This document shows, piece by piece, positions 62,501 through 64,000 of a stretch of 64,000 nt of DNA; positions within the stretch are counted from its first letter, which is position 1, and the number at the start of each line of letters is the position of its first letter. Below the pieces are notes generated by a model. The model did no database searches. It saw only the letters and a list, made by a program, of their open reading frames with translations, and had not been told where the DNA came from. This stretch comes from Thamnaconus septentrionalis (taxonomy: Eukaryota; Chordata; Actinopteri; Tetraodontiformes; Monacanthidae), in contig CM020506.1 of NCBI GenBank assembly GCA_009823395.1, forward strand, positions 422,001 through 486,000, given 5' to 3'. The translations under genes were made by a program, and so were the position numbers.

Positions 62501-63629
62501 GAGGGCCGATCCCTTTATGTCTGTTTTCTACACAATGTTTTGCACAAATGATATCATTTGGAAGAGACACGGGCCACTTTGCAGCTGGAATTACTTATGG
62601 TCGCAAAGCTTCTTCAGATTGAAGACTTCTCCCCATCTGAGCCGCTGGCAGCCTGTCCCAGCGTGGAGAAGCAGCTGAGGTGACATCACGGTGCTGCACT
62701 GATTTAGATTGAGCTAAACATCAGAGAGCCCTGTGGTTTTCCTGCTTCATGCCCAAATGACAGCAAACTCATTGGCAAAGTTGTCAGGTTATCTGCGCAA
62801 TGACAAATCAATACAATTAGACTTTTTTTTTTTTTTTTTACTTTGTGAGGAAAGTTCTTGTATCTTGTTGGTTCCTGACATTGTGGTTATTTGCACAACT
62901 GAAGTCACTACGTCCATCTGTTGTGAAAGGGATGTGAAGAGTCTCTCCAGTCCAAAGGCATTCGCAGTGGGTGAACTGGGAGGTCTGAAGGTCGTTGGTA
63001 GGTATGAATGTCGGTGTGGCTGGTTGTTTGATTTGTTTGGAAGGAAATGGACGAGTGTGTTGGGATGCGAAGGGAGATTCCTGTCAATGATCAAACAGTC
63101 ACCCTCGATCTTTGCTCAGCAGTCTGTCGGACGTCTTCCTCTAATCTACATTTCATTGGTGTGATTTAAAACCTTTGAAAAACGATTTAAACACACCAAA
63201 AATGAAATTTGATGACATCCAACAATAAAATGCATCTTCATTGCATAATTCCAATCTATTTAATCCATGTTACACTTGCACCTCTAGTGCATTTTGCCTT
63301 TTCTTCCCAAAGACACAAGACCTAAATACACTGCTACATTCAGTGCCTCCTCGTTCGATGAAACAGCTCTTCTCACTCGTTTGACGTAAACCCTTGAGGT
63401 GAAACGAGGGGGAAACTTTGCTCTGCGGTCGCTCCACCGCTGTGTTCGCAGCATTCTGAAGGCCCTGATAACATCACAGAAGAAGACGTATCTGCCGCTT
63501 TACGTCTCGTATCTACGAGGCTGGGGGAGAGACGGAAGATAACCAAATCCTCCTCTTGCCCAAGAATGTTCAAGACCCAGAAAAAAAAAAAAAAAAGATT
63601 CGACAGCTTTAATGTTCTGCACCTCCCAG

Positions 63630-63701
63630 GTTCGCCTGTGAAAGCACCGTCGCCGCGTCCTACTGGGGGTCGCCTGAGAAATGGCCGGCACCCACCGTCA
63701 G
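63630..63701 (+). other. Candidate exon of an unidentified gene
   Basis: The interval has acceptor-like CTGCACCTCCCAG on its left and donor-like CAG then GTACGA on its right, and is 72 bases long. One frame is open throughout (FACESTVAASYWGSPEKWPA). Alternatively an ATG at 63681 with G at -3 and +4 gives MAGTHRQ up to the same donor, as a first coding exon. I recognise neither peptide. With no partner exon in view this is weak. Confidence 0.2.
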
Positions 63702-64000
63702 GTACGAGCCGTTTCTTGCAACTCGATGCAAGTGTTTCTTGTTAGCGCTGAAGTGCTGAAAATGAGCCGGCGCCTGATTCGAGCACGTGTTTCGATTTAC
63801 GCCATGTGAGGTTTTCCTGATTTATGGCGCCCCGCGCTGACGCTTCGCGGCGTCATCGTCCCCGAGCGCGGTGGAAAATAAAATAAGTTAAAAAAATCAA
63901 GTCAAGTTGTGCGCCGACACTTTGATGAAGCTCAAGTTATTTTATGGCCCCATATGTAAAATCTGTTAGCGGTGGTCAGGAAGCATATCGCAAGCTATGT
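63702..64000. other. Right-edge sequence, nothing identified
   Basis: The first part is CpG-containing (CGCCCCGCGCTGACGCTTCG, then CGGCGTCATCG) and the last 100 bases are AT-rich. No coding or RNA feature could be supported. Confidence 0.5.

Larger units (their letters stand above)
56281..63629. other. Intergenic region upstream of apcdd1l
   Basis: About 7.3 kb without a supported gene. It contains a hAT-type element (57655-58040), a (AC)n run (59488-59526), a G tract at about 61169-61181, and T and A tracts. GC-rich short frames at 58.0-58.5 and 59.0-59.5 kb carry no domain. Human APCDD1L is followed by STX16, but no STX16 exon was seen here. Confidence 0.5.

Overview
The window is vertebrate nuclear DNA, most likely from a teleost fish. 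It has multi-exon genes with GT-AG introns, long UTRs, many microsatellites, and short non-autonomous DNA transposons of the kind common in fish (Tc1/mariner-like, hAT-like and several MITE families). I see no prokaryotic, viral or plasmid features.

Four protein-coding genes can be read exon by exon. (1) ppp4r1l, minus strand, 1-7408: the N-terminal 12 coding exons of a protein phosphatase 4 regulatory subunit 1-like HEAT protein, running off the left edge. (2) rab22a, plus strand, 7941-15030: a complete seven-exon endosomal Rab GTPase of 193 residues, with a 3' UTR to about 17975. (3) vapb, plus strand, 19332-34464: a complete six-exon VAMP-associated protein B of 243 residues (MSP domain, coiled coil, tail anchor). 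(4) apcdd1l, minus strand, 43726-55696: a complete four-exon secreted or membrane Wnt-antagonist-like protein of 515 residues. Genes 1 and 2 are head to head across about 530 bp, and genes 3 and 4 are tail to tail.

This order matches human 20q13.3 (PPP4R1L-RAB22A-VAPB-APCDD1L). It is the ohnologous counterpart of 18p11.22 (PPP4R1-RAB31-VAPA-APCDD1). The residues favour the RAB22A and VAPB members, so the 20q13-type paralogon is the better reading.

The main anomaly is in ppp4r1l. Two well-conserved blocks of coding exon 11 lie in different reading frames, and the switch falls in a (CAG)10(AG)4 microsatellite. The gene is therefore either a frameshifted allele or pseudogene, as in human, or the assembly carries a slippage error. 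Other points worth checking are an inverted repeat pair flanking rab22a exon 6, five tandem branch-point-like motifs before vapb exon 5, a 31-nt uninterrupted A tract in vapb intron 4, an in-frame open 5' extension of apcdd1l, and a 109-bp GGA/TCC tract in apcdd1l intron 1.

Region layout: 1-7408 ppp4r1l; 7409-7940 shared promoter; 7941-17975 rab22a with 3' UTR; 17976-19331 short intergenic stretch and vapb promoter; 19332 to about 36930 vapb with 3' UTR; about 36930-43600 intergenic; about 43600-56150 apcdd1l; 56150-64000 intergenic, with one weak candidate exon near 63.7 kb. I found no complete novel biological system. The genes are a conserved vertebrate block, and the unusual signals are local.
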